A stretch of DNA of 64,000 nt from DASZWJ01 sp963813895 (GTDB taxonomy: Bacteria > Pseudomonadota > Gammaproteobacteria > JAURND01): contig CAWFAS010000001.1 of the NCBI GenBank assembly GCA_963813895.1, forward strand, positions 558,001 to 622,000, written 5' to 3'. How positions within the stretch are numbered: position 1 is the first letter of the stretch; each line of letters opens with the position of its first letter. The notes below the pieces were generated by a model that was not told the DNA's origin, did not search any database, and saw nothing but the letters and a program-made list of their open reading frames with translations. The position numbers and the translations under genes are program-made. This document shows, piece by piece, positions 61,517 through 64,000 of this stretch.

Positions 61517-61945
61517 ATAAATGCCTCATCCTTTGCGGAGGAAACATCGACAAAGTGAATAGTAAAAAAGCAGTTATTTTAAAAACAAAAGAATTATTCC
61601 TTAGATCAAAAAATCTTTTTTAATTTTTCGAATATTTTATGGGTAAAGTAACTGGTTTCAGATAAGTTAGCAATAATTAAGCCTAATCAAATCTTTTTTC
61701 CTTGACAGAGATTTAAGTCCTAATGCAAAATGAATAGTTTTCCCGAAAAATATTTGGGAAAAAATGAAAAAAATCATAATTTTGCTGCAAAGTAGTTAGA
61801 AGATATAAGCAGGAGCGTTGGTTGACTACTTGCTCAGTCGAAAATAAAAACTTGAACAGCTAATAAAAATGCAGTTACTCAAAACAAGCAAGGAAGCTAG
61901 TCTGAAGTAGCAACTTTCAATTTCCTTATTCAAGGGGGGTGGCCT
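61517..61945. other. AT-rich gap upstream of the OPT gene
   Basis: About 430 AT-rich bases separate the divergent SDR and OPT genes. No ORF is convincing. It should hold promoters for both; CAAGGGGGGTGG just before 61946 is the OPT ribosome-binding site. Confidence 0.4.
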
Positions 61946-63973
61946 ATGAGCGAAGCTACGCATCATTCTTCAACCATCGATGTTCCTTTTATCCGCGCTG
62001 AACAATCTCTGCCAGAAATTACTTTTAAAGCTGTTATTCTAGCTATCATCATCACCGCCGTTTTAGGTGCGGCCAATGCCTATTTAGCCTTGAAGCTGGG
62101 TCAGACCATCTCCGCTTCAATTCCCGCCGCCATTATTTCAATGGGCGCGTTACGTTTTTTTAGAAACCACAATGTATTAGAAAACAATATTGTGCAAACT
62201 GCAGCCTCTGCAGGCGAGGGCGTTGCATCAGCAATCGCATTCATTTTGCCTTCATTATTGATAATTGGTTATTGGAATTATTTTCACTACTGGGAAACTA
62301 TGTTGATAACCCTGGTAGGTGGCCTTCTCGGCGTCCTGTTCTCTATCCCGTTACGTCGTATTATGTTGAATTATCCTACCCTGAGTTTTCCTGAAGGTAC
62401 CGCTATTGGTAATGTATTAAAAGCCAGTGCGACCGGCAAAGCAAAAATGAAACATTTGATTCAGGGCGGTACGGTAGGCGCGCTAATTAGTATATTTCAG
62501 ACTGGATTTAAGCTGTTATCTGAAACTCTACCGCTGTGGAATGTCAGTGGTAAAACTTTGTTTGGAATGACAGTGGGGTTTTCACCGGCATTATTAGCGG
62601 CTGGATTTATAGTGGGTATTCAGGCCTGTATAGCTATGTTGGTGGGGCTAGTATTATGTTGGGGTATAGGTATTCCCTTATATTCACATTTACATGGGTT
62701 GCCACAAGCGACTAGCTATTATGATATGGCAATGAGTTTACGTGCTGATCATATCCGCTATGTAGGTGTCGGTACGATGTTACTCGGTGGGCTCTGGACC
62801 TTGTTGACTCTGATTAAACCGATTGTATTGAGCCTGTCAGCGTCAGTGCGTTCATTGCAGGAAGCGCGTCGAGGAAAAGTAACTAGCATTATTCCGCGCA
62901 CAGAGCGTGACATTCCTATCACCTACGTTGGCATTGGCACGCTGATCATGCTCGTCTGTGCATTCTTTACCTTTAGGTATTTATTCGCAGGAGAATTCCC
63001 GACCTCTTCCTTATGGTATGGCATTAGTATTTTTGGTTCGATTTATCTACTAGTCGTTGGATTTTTGTTAGCGTCAGTCTGTGCTTATTTGTGTGGCCTG
63101 GTGGGGGTAACCAATAACCCGTTATCGGGATTAATATTAGGTTCAATATTAATTGCATCACTACTGATGTTGCCGGTGTTTGGTCATATTATCCAGCTAA
63201 ATCCGGCTGCTGCCAAATCGGTCATCGCCGCTGTAATCATTATTACTACAGTCACTGCTACTGCTATTGTGATATCAGGTGAAAACTTGCAGGATCTCAA
63301 AGCGGGAAAGATGGTGGGTGCTACACCCTGGAAACAGCAGGTTATGTTGCTGGTAGGTGTAGTAGTGGCCTCTTTGGTAGTGGGCCCGGTATTGGAATTA
63401 TTATTTAAAGCCTATGGTATAGGTGGGGTTTATCCGCGTCCGGGTATGGATCCATCGCAAATGCTGTCTGCACCCCAAGCTGGGCTGGTAGCTGCTGTTG
63501 CTCAAGGTGTATTTGGTGGTTCACTCCCTTGGGTAGATATTAATGTGGGTATTGGCATTGCTGCAGTCGCTATCGTAATTGATGAGTGGCTGAAAAAAAG
63601 AAATAAACGTCTGCCAATATTAGCTATTGGCATTGGTATTTATCTGCCACCCGAAATTACCTCGGCGGTCATTCTGGGTGGAGTACTGAATTATGTATGT
63701 AAATTAAGATTAGCTGCCCGTTATAGCAGGCAAACTAATGACAAGCAGTTTTTAGAGCACTTCGAACAGGGCACCTTGTTAGCTTGTGGTCTTGTAGCGG
63801 GTGCAGCATTAATGGGGGTTATTCTGGCGATACCTTTTGTATTAAAAGGAAGCTCCGATGCATTGCGCCTGGTCAGTACTAGTTTTGTGCCTGTTGCAGA
63901 TGGATTAAGCGTAGTAGTGTTGGTCCTGTTGTGCACCTGGTTATATAAAATAACCGTGAGTAAAACTAGTTAA
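61946..63973 (+). CDS. OPT family oligopeptide transporter
   Basis: The 675-residue protein has some fourteen to sixteen membrane segments and bacterial OPT features: LPEITFKAVILAIIIT, ALKLGQTISASIPAAIISMG, LENNIVQTAASAGEGVASA, SFPEGTAIGNVLKA and, later, GVTNNPLSGLILGSIL. OPT proteins are proton-coupled importers of peptides or metal-chelate compounds. The start ATG has a strong GGGGGGTGG ribosome-binding site. It is the last gene of the window and complete. Confidence 0.95.
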   Translation: MSEATHHSSTIDVPFIRAEQSLPEITFKAVILAIIITAVLGAANAYLALKLGQTISASIPAAIISMGALRFFRNHNVLENNIVQTAASAGEGVASAIAFILPSLLIIGYWNYFHYWETMLITLVGGLLGVLFSIPLRRIMLNYPTLSFPEGTAIGNVLKASATGKAKMKHLIQGGTVGALISIFQTGFKLLSETLPLWNVSGKTLFGMTVGFSPALLAAGFIVGIQACIAMLVGLVLCWGIGIPLYSHLHGLPQATSYYDMAMSLRADHIRYVGVGTMLLGGLWTLLTLIKPIVLSLSASVRSLQEARRGKVTSIIPRTERDIPITYVGIGTLIMLVCAFFTFRYLFAGEFPTSSLWYGISIFGSIYLLVVGFLLASVCAYLCGLVGVTNNPLSGLILGSILIASLLMLPVFGHIIQLNPAAAKSVIAAVIIITTVTATAIVISGENLQDLKAGKMVGATPWKQQVMLLVGVVVASLVVGPVLELLFKAYGIGGVYPRPGMDPSQMLSAPQAGLVAAVAQGVFGGSLPWVDINVGIGIAAVAIVIDEWLKKRNKRLPILAIGIGIYLPPEITSAVILGGVLNYVCKLRLAARYSRQTNDKQFLEHFEQGTLLACGLVAGAALMGVILAIPFVLKGSSDALRLVSTSFVPVADGLSVVVLVLLCTWLYKITVSKTS

Positions 63974-64000
63974 AAATACCCGGTGAGACAATCTGGGTAT

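Noticed and set aside
1..64000. tRNA, rRNA, tmRNA and CRISPR arrays
   Set aside because: A read through both strands found no T-loop/anticodon pattern in order, no rRNA-like stretch and no regularly spaced direct repeats with unique spacers. A tRNAscan-type run would be more sensitive.

Overview
The window looks like a chromosome segment of a gammaproteobacterium of the order Legionellales, most like the Coxiellaceae. This is inference from gene content: ftsA-ftsZ-lpxC order, scattered hem genes, an EirA-like secreted protein (EirA is a Dot/Icm-associated protein of Coxiella), TPR and Sel1-repeat proteins of the kind often delivered to host cells, DUF6471 and DUF1543 proteins, and a heavy load of small palindromic repeats. 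No rRNA or tRNA gene was seen, so the taxon is not fixed by the window itself.

Layout. 0-4.5 kb: division and envelope genes (ftsA, cut by the window edge, then ftsZ, lpxC, birA). 4.5-8.3 kb: TSUP permease, dsbB, hemD, EamA transporter, DUF1543. 8.3-12.5 kb: two small secreted proteins (one a CVNH+MVL-type lectin), a decayed DUF4143 ATPase, 3-methyladenine glycosylase, hemC and an EirA-like protein. 12.7-20.3 kb: uvrD, hemX-hemY, prfA-prmC, rdgB. 20.3-23.8 kb: a four-gene Mla/MCE lipid-transport operon. 23.9-28 kb: PEBP, host-attachment protein, dienelactone hydrolase and a large TPR protein. 28-31 kb: an accessory pocket with a dead transposase and an AAA ATPase/TOPRIM pair that may be an anti-phage system. 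31.1-35 kb: a complete pilMNOPQ operon with a short, HofQ-like secretin. 35.5-37 kb: broken DUF3800 gene and an RHH-like protein. 37.2-39.9 kb: rplU-rpmA-obgE-pdxH. 40-47.5 kb: accessory region with a DUF6471/small-protein divergent pair, a Fic protein behind a repeated-operator promoter, truncated genes, IS4, IS1380 and AbiEii fragments, a DUF4143 ATPase and a Sel1 protein. 47.5-52.6 kb: SNF2 helicase with SWIM finger, EamA transporter, dead ATPase. 52.7-56.1 kb: cyclase, two acetyltransferases and an APH-like kinase, with traces of an ancient tandem duplication. 56.2-64 kb: ABC exporter, Rpn nuclease, VanX-like dipeptidase, rpsT, SDR, OPT transporter.

The most unusual theme is the repeat load. 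At least five palindromic families are present: A (termini GGCTCTGTAAAAC), B (GGGCTTGTGCAAG), C (GGATGCACACA), D (the CGTCCCGGC-type) and E (ACTTAGGATTTCGG). Families A and B have different ends but share a central hairpin tip. Family D is nested inside an A copy and an E copy after the same short motif. Repeats also reach into genes: a family B end supplies the ribosome-binding site and start codon of the glycosylase gene, another B end lies in the last codons of the SNF2 gene, and a REP-like palindrome supplies the last codons of the dipeptidase gene.

Other candidates for new biology are the ATPase/TOPRIM pair, the Fic gene with three TTGCGCA boxes wrapped around its promoter, and the cyclase-APH-GNAT block in which two tandem copies appear to have lost complementary genes.
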